From: Oscillospiraceae bacterium
Lineage (GTDB): Bacteria; Bacillota; Clostridia; Oscillospirales; Ruminococcaceae
Direction of reading: 5' to 3'
DNA: 32,234 nt
Assembly: GCA_004556975.1 (NCBI GenBank)
Contig: SFFD01000012.1
Span: 1 to 32,234 of the forward strand
This document shows positions 17,116-25,081 of the stretch, one piece after another; the stretch's first letter is position 1, and each line of letters opens with the position of its first letter. A program made the position numbers and the translations under genes. Under the pieces are notes generated by a model. The model was not told the DNA's origin. It saw nothing but the letters and a program-made list of their open reading frames with translations, and did no database searches.

Positions 17116-17697
17116 TCATGCCGAAAGGGCAATTACGGCAATTCCGGCGGAAACTACACATACCAAGGTGCCAAGCAAAAATTCTCTTACGGTGTGGCGC
17201 TTTGTTACAAGCGAAGCCCAGAATATTGCGGCGTAAAGCAGCGCAGAGGGCAAAAGTGCAATCGGCCCAAAGTAATATGTGGCAAAAAACATGGGGCTTG
17301 TAACACTGCAGGCGTGGCCGCTGGCGCGTATCTTAAACACCTTATTAAAAAGAACAAGAAAGAGCAGGGAAGCAAGATATGCCGTAAAAATTGTAAGCAC
17401 GGGCTTTGAGAATCCGGCGGTCAGGGCGTAAATAAATCCGCCGATATAGCCGATTACGCTGAAAACAAAAGCGGTTTTTCTTTGCGCGGGGCGTCCGCCC
17501 TTTTTAAGAGGGGGTACAACCTCCGCAAACGGATAGGCAAGGGCCGGAATTACTGCTAAAAAGAGGAGTGCGGCGATAAATTCGCCGCTGTTTGCAAAAA
17601 CCCCTTCGTGGAAAAGATATAACCCGGCAAGCAAATATGTTACCATAAACGGAGGAATTGAAATAATGCGGATAAACATTGCAAATTTATTTTTCAA
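17116..17697 (-). CDS. PAP2-like integral membrane protein
   Basis: The 193-residue product has five or six hydrophobic segments and the outline of a PAP2 (type 2 phosphatidic acid phosphatase) protein: KKGGRPAQRK as a motif-1-like stretch, ASGH in place of PSGH near residue 130, and TKRHTVREF as a motif-3-like stretch with the conserved His. Several catalytic positions deviate, so enzymatic activity is unsure; a lipid or prenyl phosphate is the likely type of substrate if active. Start: two TTG codons are adjacent (17700 and 17697); the second is chosen because it is seven bases from GAGG. It has its own promoter and follows the addA terminator. Confidence 0.7.
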   Translation of the reverse strand: MKNKFAMFIRIISIPPFMVTYLLAGLYLFHEGVFANSGEFIAALLFLAVIPALAYPFAEVVPPLKKGGRPAQRKTAFVFSVIGYIGGFIYALTAGFSKPVLTIFTAYLASLLFLVLFNKVFKIRASGHACSVTSPMFFATYYFGPIALLPSALLYAAIFWASLVTKRHTVREFLLGTLVCVVSAGIAVIALSA

Positions 17698-17726
17698 CAA
17701 ATCACCTCAAAGCAAAAGTAAAATAT

Positions 17727-17756
17727 ATTGTACCAAAAATACAATAAAATTGTTAA
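17727..17756 (-). promoter_or_regulatory. promoter of the PAP2-like gene
   Basis: On the minus strand TTAACA (17751-17756) and TACAAT (17727-17732) are 18 bases apart, one mismatch each from consensus, about 27 bases before the start codon. Confidence 0.55.
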
Positions 17757-17762
17757 GGAAGT

Positions 17763-17797
17763 GTGAAAACGGTGCGAAACAAAAAACTTCACACCGT
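17763..17797 (-). terminator. terminator after addA
   Basis: On the minus strand ACGGTG (17792-17797) pairs with CACCGT (17769-17774) around a T-rich loop, followed by TTTTC. It begins six bases after the addA stop codon. Confidence 0.6.
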
Positions 17798-17803
17798 ATA
17801 TTG

Positions 17804-20800
17804 TTATACCCGGATTTCTTTCCCGAAGTGGAAAGACCAGATTACCGCTCCGGCGACCTCCCTACCGAGGGACACGGAGAGCAGGCGTTTATACATAAGA
17901 AGCTGTGCGGCGTACCGCTCCCGTAGTTCTTCGATGTTTTCCACATAGTCGGTTTTGTAGTCCAAAATATACAGCTTGCCGTTATCTTCAAAAACGCAGT
18001 CGGCAACGCCCTGTACCGTAATTTTGTCATCTGCGGAAGCGTTATTATAGCCAAGTTCCGCCGCGGGCAGGCTTTGAAGAAAACGCAGTTCTCTTTTTAC
18101 CATAGGCGAATTCCTGATTTTTGCATAAAGCCCGCTTGCAAAAAAGGCGCGCACTCTTTCCGTATTTACGGTTTCCGCCTGCTTTTGGGTCAAAAAGCGC
18201 AGCTCGGTAAGCCGCTTAAGCTCATTTTCGGGGCTTTCCTCCGCCCTTTTAAAGTCGCAGAACTGCATAAAGGTATGAAGCGCGGTTCCTCTTGCCGCGC
18301 CGGAAAGCGCGCCGCTTTGCGGTACGGCAGAAAACAAAAGCTTTTTGTGCATTTCTCCGTGGGTAAGCTCTGAAACTCCTGCCTTGACGGGGATTTTTTC
18401 CGCCGCCGCAAACGGGTAAACCCAGCGGATGTTTTCCGAAAGAGTTTCTGTTATTTTTGGGTCGGCTTCTGCACGCAAGAATTCCTCCTCGGGCTTTTCC
18501 GACGCTTCGGCGTTTTCGCTTTCGGGTTTGATTACCGCAATGTTCCAGCGGGCGTCGTCGCGCAATATTTCGGATTCCGAAAGTCCTGCCATGGCGCGCA
18601 GATCAACGGCGTCCGGATGGCGCAAAAGCGCCGAAAAAATCCAGTCGGATTCACGGCTTGCGCCGGAAATGTAAAACGGGTCGATTCTGCGCCCGCTTCC
18701 GCGGACGCCCTCGGCAAGAGAGGCAAGATACTTTTCGGGATTTTTGTGAGCACAGGTAATGATAAGGTTTTCTTTTGCGCGGGTCATCGCCACATAAAGA
18801 ATCCGCATTTCCTCCGCAAGGTTAAGGCGGCGCAGCTCGGTTTTAAGTGCCTCGCACGGAACGGTGGAAAATTTGACTCCGGTTTCCCGGCTTCTGCGGG
18901 AACAGGCGAAGCCAAGCCCGGAGTGAAGCAAAACTCCCTTTGTGTCAATATTAAGCTGCTTTCCGGTTCCGCAGAGAAAAACCACCGGAAATTCAAGACC
19001 CTTTGAACCGTGAACGGTCATAAGGCGCACACAGTTTTCACCAAAACCGGAATATCCGGCGGTTTTTATGTCCGTATGGTTTTCTTCCATGCGCTCAACA
19101 GTGCGCAAAAAGGCGGAAAGACCGTGGCACCCGGCTTCCTCAAGGTCAGAGGCCTGCTTCACAAGAAGCCGAAGGTTTCCAAGGCGAAGCTCCCCGTCTT
19201 CAAGGGCACGCATTATTTGAGGATAAGAAGTAAGGCGATAGAGCCGCTCGATTACGGAATCTGCACTTTCTGCAGCGGCGGTGTGCCGCAAGTCGGAAAG
19301 AAGTGAAACAAAGCCCTTTGCCTTTTCGTCGCCGGAATCGGCGGCCTGCTTTACTGCAGAATAAAGCGGCACGCCACGGCTTTTTACCCGGATTTTTGCA
19401 AGCTCATCCGGCGTAAAGCCGAACATTTCGGAAAGCATGGCGCCCGCAACAGGAATATCAAGCAGGGGGTTATCCGCCGCTTTAAGAACATCAAGCACGG
19501 CGGCAATTTCCGGACGGGATAAAAATCCCTCTCCCCGGTCGCTGCGGCAGCTTATGCCCAAATGCCGCAGAGCCTCTATAAAAACGTCGCTTCTGTCCTT
19601 TGGGGAACGCATAAGAATGCATATATCGAAATATTCCACAGGTCTTGTTTTGCCGCGGTCACTTATTGGCATTTTGCTTTGCACCATATCCAGTATTTTT
19701 TTTGCAACTACGGCGGCTTCCGCTTTTACGGCGCTGTCTTCGCCGCAGTCAATTAAAAGCGCTTCGTTACGTATTATTCCGTCTTCCGGAAAAGGCGCCT
19801 GCGCCACAAGCATTTCTTCGGGGCCGTATTCCATTTCCGCCGCTTCGGTGCTCATAATCTGACCGAACACGAAATTAACGGCAGATGCTATACTCTTTCT
19901 GCTTCGATAGTTCCTGCCGAGGATTATGGTTGCGGGGAAATGAGTTCCGTCAAAAAGCGGCCAGGCTTTTCGCTTTTCCAAAAACAGCTCCGGCATTGCC
20001 TGGCGAAACCGATATATGCTTTGTTTTACATCGCCCACAAAGAAAAGGTTGCTGCCGTTTGATACCATTGAAAAAATAGTGTCCTGCGCTTTATTTATAT
20101 CCTGACATTCGTCTACAAGAATATAGTCAAAGCGGGCGGCAAGATCCTTTGCCGCAGAAGTGGGAATAAAATTTCCGTTTCCGTCACGTTCGGTAAGTAC
20201 GGAAAGAGTAAACTGCTCCATATCGGAAAAATCAATCAGTTTGCGGCTGCGCTTCTTTTCAGAATAAATGCGGTCGTAATCCATGGTAAGAGCAAAAAGA
20301 CGCTTTACCTTTGGGTAAAGGTCGTCAATATCTTCGCGAAAATCCTCTTCGGAAGCATCAAAAAGCTTTGCAAGCTTTTTGATGTCGTCTTTATATCCGT
20401 CCCTTGCCGCTTTTATTTTATCTTTGAGCACGCTGTCGAAATTTTTTACTGACGGCATACGGCTGAACGAAGTGTTAAAAAGAGCAGAGCGGAAACGGTT
20501 CCAGCTTTCGTGCTCGCAAAGACGCAAAAGCTCACGAAGAAGAAGGGAATCCTCGGCAAACATGGCGCTGTACGGTTCGCAGCCCATATCGGGACAGGAC
20601 GCCGTCATATATTCCGCGCGGGCGATACAATGTTTGAGCACCGAGGCGGCACGCTCAAGGATTATCTTGCCCCAAACGGTTTCTTTAACCGGAATTTCGG
20701 GGTCGTACATATCGGCTTTTTCCGAAAGCCAGTCATTGTAATAGGGCAGGCTGCGTATAAATTCATAAAGCTTGAGCACGGCTTCTTCAAGACCGGAATC

Positions 20801-21304
20801 GTTCCTTCCGCCGCCTAAAGTTTCAGAAAGCTCATAAAAAACGGGGTCGCCTTCGGAATATGCGTTTTCAAGAGCTTCCGCAAGAGCTTCGGAAGAAATT
20901 TCACTCTGTTCCTGCTCGCTCATGGGGCGAACATCGGGAGAAATTCCGATTATGCTGAAGTTTTCTTTGACAACGTCAAAACAGAAAGAAGATATGGTGG
21001 TTATATGAGCACGCTCCATCAAAAGCTGCTGCCGCCGCAGGCCCTCGTCCTCCGGATGCTGTTCCATAAGCTCTGTAAGGGCGGCGTTTATGCGCGTTTT
21101 CATCTCTGCCGCAGCAAGGTTTGTAAAGGTGACCGCAAGAATTCGGTCTGCGTCAATGGGGTCGTTTTCTCTTGTGAGCATGCGTATAACGCGTTCCACC
21201 AGAACGGCGGTTTTTCCGCTTCCTGCCGCCGCAGAAACAAGAAGGTTGCCGCCGAAGGCAGTAATTGCCGAAAGCTGTTCGGGGTTCCAGTTACGGTCTG
21301 GCAT
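17804..21304 (-). CDS. addA: ATP-dependent helicase/nuclease subunit A (AddA)
   Basis: The 1166-residue protein is AddA, the helicase-nuclease subunit of AddAB, which resects double-strand breaks and loads RecA after a Chi site. Walker A AAAGSGKT is at residues 25-32. Further UvrD-type motifs include YILVDECQD (motif II; most homologues have F or Y instead of C), VGDVKQSIYRFR, RLMTVHGSKGLEFPVV and LYVAMTRAKENL. The C-terminal nuclease has LDYKTDYV near residue 1115. The frame is open further upstream, but the ATG at 21304 has AGGAG nine bases before it, overlaps the end of addB by 14 bases, and gives the usual NWNPEQLSAI opening. Confidence 0.96.
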   Translation of the reverse strand: MPDRNWNPEQLSAITAFGGNLLVSAAAGSGKTAVLVERVIRMLTRENDPIDADRILAVTFTNLAAAEMKTRINAALTELMEQHPEDEGLRRQQLLMERAHITTISSFCFDVVKENFSIIGISPDVRPMSEQEQSEISSEALAEALENAYSEGDPVFYELSETLGGGRNDSGLEEAVLKLYEFIRSLPYYNDWLSEKADMYDPEIPVKETVWGKIILERAASVLKHCIARAEYMTASCPDMGCEPYSAMFAEDSLLLRELLRLCEHESWNRFRSALFNTSFSRMPSVKNFDSVLKDKIKAARDGYKDDIKKLAKLFDASEEDFREDIDDLYPKVKRLFALTMDYDRIYSEKKRSRKLIDFSDMEQFTLSVLTERDGNGNFIPTSAAKDLAARFDYILVDECQDINKAQDTIFSMVSNGSNLFFVGDVKQSIYRFRQAMPELFLEKRKAWPLFDGTHFPATIILGRNYRSRKSIASAVNFVFGQIMSTEAAEMEYGPEEMLVAQAPFPEDGIIRNEALLIDCGEDSAVKAEAAVVAKKILDMVQSKMPISDRGKTRPVEYFDICILMRSPKDRSDVFIEALRHLGISCRSDRGEGFLSRPEIAAVLDVLKAADNPLLDIPVAGAMLSEMFGFTPDELAKIRVKSRGVPLYSAVKQAADSGDEKAKGFVSLLSDLRHTAAAESADSVIERLYRLTSYPQIMRALEDGELRLGNLRLLVKQASDLEEAGCHGLSAFLRTVERMEENHTDIKTAGYSGFGENCVRLMTVHGSKGLEFPVVFLCGTGKQLNIDTKGVLLHSGLGFACSRRSRETGVKFSTVPCEALKTELRRLNLAEEMRILYVAMTRAKENLIITCAHKNPEKYLASLAEGVRGSGRRIDPFYISGASRESDWIFSALLRHPDAVDLRAMAGLSESEILRDDARWNIAVIKPESENAEASEKPEEEFLRAEADPKITETLSENIRWVYPFAAAEKIPVKAGVSELTHGEMHKKLLFSAVPQSGALSGAARGTALHTFMQFCDFKRAEESPENELKRLTELRFLTQKQAETVNTERVRAFFASGLYAKIRNSPMVKRELRFLQSLPAAELGYNNASADDKITVQGVADCVFEDNGKLYILDYKTDYVENIEELRERYAAQLLMYKRLLSVSLGREVAGAVIWSFHFGKEIRV

Positions 21305-24300
21305 GCTCATCATCTCCTTCCACCCGTTTATAGAATTCATCGGGCTTGAAATCCTCCATAAGACGGAACGGCCCGGCACTGCTTCTGCGGCAAACGGCGG
21401 CAAAGGAACAGTGCTCGCACGAAAGCCTGTCGCCATGTTTATAGGGCAAAGCAGGTATGCTTCCGCCGTAAAGCTCCTCCGCCATATTTAAAAGAAGGCT
21501 GTCAATGTGTCTCTTTATTTCGCCCATCTGCGCAAGAGTGGCAAGGGTGGCCTCCGAAGAAGCTTTAATGCTGCCGTCCGGTTTGCTTTTAACCGGAATA
21601 AAAATTCCGGCAAGCCCGGGCTCCATTGCCGTGAGCACCGCTTTGTCGTCAAGAAGAAGACCGTTCATGCGGAATATCATTTTTGCTTCCTCGTCGGCAC
21701 CCTCTTTGGAAAGGTTTCTGTCGCCGGAAACGACGGAATCCCGCGCAGGCATATAAAGAACGCCGGCAGGAATACAGTCCGAAAGACCGCCGCGGCCGTT
21801 TTTCCATATTGAGAACAAATAAACAAGCATCTGCATGTTTATTCCGTAATAGACGTCGCTTAATGCAAACTTTTTCGCGCCGGATTTATAGTCGACTACC
21901 CGAACATAAGATTTGCCGTTCTTTTTGAGCACGTCCACACGGTCGATGGTTCCTTCCACGACGATTTCATGTCCGTTGGCCGTGCTCAAATAGTATGGGC
22001 CAACCTCTGCGCTGCCGCCGACAGAAAGCTCAAAGGCATATGGCTCAAATTCCGAAGCGCCGAATTCTTCCCCAAGACGGCGCAAAAGCCTAAAGAGAAA
22101 GCCCGAGATACGGTCAAAAAGATAAAGGAACCGCGCAGATTTGTTTTCGGCGCTGCCGAAAACGCTGTTCATATATTCCTTGAGCACGGAGCTTATGTCA
22201 TCGCGAAGCTCTTTGTCGGAAAGCAAGGCAAGTCCCTTTCCTCCGCGAAGCGAAACTATCTGCTGCAAAACAAAATGAATAAGGCTTCCCGCGGAAAGGG
22301 GAGAAAGCTCCGCCTTTTTTCGCTCTTTAAGAGAAAGCCCTGCTTTAAGGAAATATGAAAAAGGACAATTTTCATAGTTTTCAATGCGGGTGGGGGAAAG
22401 GAACAGGCGGCTTCCGAATATGTCAGAGGCGTTTTGACTGTTTTTAAGAGAAAATTCCTCCGGCCTGAAAGCAACGCCAAGCTTTTGAGCACGCTCTTTC
22501 CAAATCGGCCGGGAAACAAAATATTTCCGAAGCGCTTCCGCCGCCGGAACGGAGCTGCTTCCAAAGCATGAAAGGCGCTCAAAGGCAAGTTCCTCGCTGC
22601 AAAGCCAAAAATCTTCCGGAAGAGAAGCGGTGCTGATTTTTGTAACCGCAGTCGCGTGCTCAAGCCTGCTTGCCAAAACGGAAGGCGACATCTCGGTGCC
22701 GCCGCAGTCGTATTTGGGATAGCAGAGATAAACCCGTTCGGAGGCACAGGTAAACGCCGTATAGGCATACATTCTTTCAGATAAAAGGGCGTCGTTTTCG
22801 CTTTCGGCAAGTTCCATTCCCATATCTGCCATGCGTCTGCGTTCCTCTTCGGTAAAAAGGCTGCCGCTTTTCGGCGGCGAAGGAAATTCGCCGTCGCACG
22901 CGCCTATTATGAACACTGCCCGTATTCCGGAAGGTCGCATACGGTCTGCGGTGCCCGCCGCGACGCAATCCAGCGTGCGCGGCAAAACGCCTATTTCGGC
23001 ACTCATCAAAACAAGTTCAAAAAGCTGACCCAGCGTTGCTCCGCCAAGGCGCGCTTCGCCGAGGGCGGCTGAAAATTTATCTATTGCCGAAACAAGAAAG
23101 CTCCAAAAAGTATCAAGATCCTCTGCCGAAGCGGAATCTCCGGCGGCGGAATATTCGTCATAAAGGCGGCGCAGACCTTCTGTTACCCTGCATTCCGTAA
23201 GGTAGTCGTAAAGCGCGGCGGCAAATTCCCTGCCGTTTGCTTCCGCAATGCGCGCACGAAGACGCGCAAGCGGTTCGCAGACCGCTTCGCGCAGCGCATT
23301 TATGCGTTCAAGGGGGGCAAAATCCTCCGGTTGGCCTTCAACAAAGCCTTTTGGGTTTCCTGTAAAGGCGGAAAGAAACATTTTTCCGCGAACATCCCAA
23401 ACAAAGCAATAGTTTTCAAATTCTGCGGCGTCTTCTTCGGAAACGGGAAGAATACCGGTTTTAATAATCCGCATAATGCTTGCAGAATCAAAATTTTCAC
23501 GGCAGGCGTCAAGAGAAGCCGAAACAAACGCCGCAAGAGGATGGTCGGCAATTTGTGCCGGCTCGTCCGAATAAAGCGGAACGCCGGCCTTACGGAATGC
23601 CTCCGAAAGAGAGTGCCTGTATGGAGAGAGGTTTCGGGCAATAACGGCCATCTCACGCCAGCGAAATCCTTTTTTCGCAAGGGCGCGTGCTTCGCAGGCG
23701 ACAAATTCCGCTTCGTCGTACCGGTTTGCGGCGACGATGATTTTAACCTCTTCGGAGTTTTCCGGCGTTTTGCCGCCGCTTTGAAGAAAGTGCTTTTCAA
23801 TGGCGGAAATCGCCGCAGGGCGGCAATCGTTTTCCAAAACGGCAACCATAGGCTTTGCGACGGAAACTCCCGCAGCCTTTGCTGCCCGTTCAAGACGGGT
23901 TGCGGTGCGCTGCGTCTTTGAAAAAAGACCGGTGCCGCCGGTGCGGTCATAAATATCCGGGCAGCAAAGGCTTGCCGTCACCACAGGGGATTGAGCCAGA
24001 ATTATGTTAAGAAGCTTATATTCGCTTCCGGTAAAACCGGTGAAGCTGTCGATAAATACTGCCGTTTCAGAGAAAAAATCGTTTTCCGAAAGAATGTCGC
24101 ACGCGCGGGAAATATCGGTAAGAGGGTCAAGAAAGCTTTTTGAAAGCATTGCGTCATAAAGGGCAAATACGGCGGAAAGATCCGATGCCTTGTCGCATAA
24201 AATTCCGTTTTCGGGGTCTTTTGAAAGACGCAGCAAATCTGAAAAATCAAGTCCGGCGTTTTTTATTTCGGAATCCGTGCGCACCAGCTTTTCAATAAAA

Positions 24301-24632
24301 GCGGCACTTTGCGCATTTTTTTTATAATATTTCAGACTGTCCGCACATTCGTGCAAAGCGGCGCCCATAAGCAAAAGCTTGGTGGTGTCGTCGGAATATT
24401 CGCCTGCAACTCCGCCAAAGCGGCGAAAAATGCTGTTGCAAAGGCGCGAAAAGCTAAGCACCTCTACGTTCTGCGCATCTTTTACGCCAAGGGTTTCTCC
24501 CAAAAGCTTTTCGCTTTCAAAAGAAAACTGCTCCGGAACTATAAGAAAGGCACTTTTGTTCCAATCCTTTATAGCAGTATAAAGCGCCGCGCGCCGCGCC
24601 TCTTCGTTAGTTCCGATAATAAAACGAAGCAT
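21291..24632 (-). CDS. addB: ATP-dependent nuclease subunit B (AddB)
   Basis: The 1113-residue protein is AddB, the partner of AddA. It opens MLRFIIGT and shows LIVPEQFSFESEKLL, a helicase-like core with FIIGACDGEFPSPP, and a C-terminal RecB-type nuclease with VVDYKSGAKKF. Iron-sulfur cysteines are visible in NYENCPFSYF near residue 755 and in CEHCSFAAVC near 1072-1080. The N-terminal Walker A (GxxGxGKT in Bacillus AddB) is degenerate here: the positions read GTNEEARR. The start at 24632 has GGGAGG before it; the longer open frame upstream runs into the promoter. It overlaps addA by 14 bases. Confidence 0.94.
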   Translation of the reverse strand: MLRFIIGTNEEARRAALYTAIKDWNKSAFLIVPEQFSFESEKLLGETLGVKDAQNVEVLSFSRLCNSIFRRFGGVAGEYSDDTTKLLLMGAALHECADSLKYYKKNAQSAAFIEKLVRTDSEIKNAGLDFSDLLRLSKDPENGILCDKASDLSAVFALYDAMLSKSFLDPLTDISRACDILSENDFFSETAVFIDSFTGFTGSEYKLLNIILAQSPVVTASLCCPDIYDRTGGTGLFSKTQRTATRLERAAKAAGVSVAKPMVAVLENDCRPAAISAIEKHFLQSGGKTPENSEEVKIIVAANRYDEAEFVACEARALAKKGFRWREMAVIARNLSPYRHSLSEAFRKAGVPLYSDEPAQIADHPLAAFVSASLDACRENFDSASIMRIIKTGILPVSEEDAAEFENYCFVWDVRGKMFLSAFTGNPKGFVEGQPEDFAPLERINALREAVCEPLARLRARIAEANGREFAAALYDYLTECRVTEGLRRLYDEYSAAGDSASAEDLDTFWSFLVSAIDKFSAALGEARLGGATLGQLFELVLMSAEIGVLPRTLDCVAAGTADRMRPSGIRAVFIIGACDGEFPSPPKSGSLFTEEERRRMADMGMELAESENDALLSERMYAYTAFTCASERVYLCYPKYDCGGTEMSPSVLASRLEHATAVTKISTASLPEDFWLCSEELAFERLSCFGSSSVPAAEALRKYFVSRPIWKERAQKLGVAFRPEEFSLKNSQNASDIFGSRLFLSPTRIENYENCPFSYFLKAGLSLKERKKAELSPLSAGSLIHFVLQQIVSLRGGKGLALLSDKELRDDISSVLKEYMNSVFGSAENKSARFLYLFDRISGFLFRLLRRLGEEFGASEFEPYAFELSVGGSAEVGPYYLSTANGHEIVVEGTIDRVDVLKKNGKSYVRVVDYKSGAKKFALSDVYYGINMQMLVYLFSIWKNGRGGLSDCIPAGVLYMPARDSVVSGDRNLSKEGADEEAKMIFRMNGLLLDDKAVLTAMEPGLAGIFIPVKSKPDGSIKASSEATLATLAQMGEIKRHIDSLLLNMAEELYGGSIPALPYKHGDRLSCEHCSFAAVCRRSSAGPFRLMEDFKPDEFYKRVEGDDEHARP

Positions 24633-24659
24633 ATTTCCACCTCCCGTCGGCCTGAAACA

Positions 24660-24665
24660 ATTATA
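24660..24665 (-). promoter_or_regulatory. -10 box of the addBA promoter
   Basis: A perfect TATAAT on the minus strand lies 27 bases before the addB ATG. The expected -35 position reads TTTATT at 17 bases, a poor match, so the promoter may be weak or need help. Confidence 0.45.
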
Positions 24666-24702
24666 ACGCATAACGGTAAAAAAATAAACTAATTTGATGA
24701 AT

Positions 24703-24727
24703 AAAAAAGCCCGAAGGAAAGCGGCAG
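24703..24727 (-). terminator. third terminator-like hairpin after tRNA-Leu
   Basis: On the minus strand GCCG pairs with CGGGC (one bulge) around an eight-base loop and is followed by six T residues. It is the last hairpin before the addB promoter. Confidence 0.4.
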
Positions 24728-24748
24728 TACATTTAAATGCAGTTGTTT

Positions 24749-24775
24749 TAAAAGAGGGCGGCAAAGGCCGCTTTT
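24749..24775 (-). terminator. second terminator-like hairpin after tRNA-Leu
   Basis: On the minus strand GCGGC pairs with GCCGC around CTTT; flanking AAAA and TTTT lengthen the stem, though a true U-tract is short. Confidence 0.4.
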
Positions 24776-24780
24776 AAAGC

Positions 24781-24808
24781 AAAAAGCCGCGCTTAAAACG
24801 GGCGCGAC
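24781..24808 (-). terminator. terminator-like hairpin downstream of tRNA-Leu
   Basis: On the minus strand GTCGCGC pairs with GCGCGGC (one G-T pair) around CCGTTTTAA and is followed by five T residues. Confidence 0.5.
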
Positions 24809-24817
24809 TTTATATAC

Positions 24818-24858
24818 AAAAAAAGAAAGGGGTTTTGCAAAAGCAAAATCCCTTTCTT
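24818..24858 (-). terminator. strong terminator of tRNA-Leu
   Basis: Directly after the CCA end, AAGAAAGGG-ATTTTGC pairs with GCAAAA-CCCCTTTCTT around TTTT, followed by a run of T residues. The stem is about 15 base pairs with one weak position. Confidence 0.85.
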
Positions 24859-24941
24859 GGTGCGGCAAACGGGACTTGAACCCGTACGTCAAAGACACAC
24901 GCCCCTCAAACGTGCCTGTCTGCCGATTCCAGCACTGCCGC
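24858..24941 (-). tRNA. tRNA-Leu, anticodon GAG
   Basis: The 84-base gene on the minus strand folds as a type II tRNA. The acceptor GCGGCAG pairs with TTGCCGC (a G-T pair at the base), the discriminator is A, and CCA is encoded. The anticodon stem CACGT/GCGTG encloses TTGAGGG, giving anticodon GAG (24905-24907). A long variable arm (GTC-TTT-GAC) and the ACGGG/CCCGT T-stem with loop TTCAAGT follow. A long variable arm with this D-loop (GGCAGA) is typical of tRNA-Leu. It reads CUC and CUU codons. Confidence 0.96.
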
Positions 24942-24959
24942 ATTTCAAATGCGAGATTT

Positions 24960-24988
24960 ATTATAACAACTATTTTTCGTAAAGTCAA
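24960..24988 (-). promoter_or_regulatory. promoter of tRNA-Leu
   Basis: On the minus strand TTGACT (24983-24988) and TATAAT (24960-24965) are separated by 17 bases. The start of the tRNA is 18 bases further on, leaving a short 5' leader for RNase P. Confidence 0.85.
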
Positions 24989-25081
24989 GGGATTTTCATC
25001 TTTTTTATAATAAAAATTTGTTTATTTGTGGCATAAGAAGGGAAAACTCTTTGCAAAAGCAAATGAAAGGAGAAAAATTCC

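Noticed and set aside
21305..21436. N-terminal extension of addA
   Set aside because: The extra residues are the addB coding region read in another frame; AGGAG points to the ATG at 21304.
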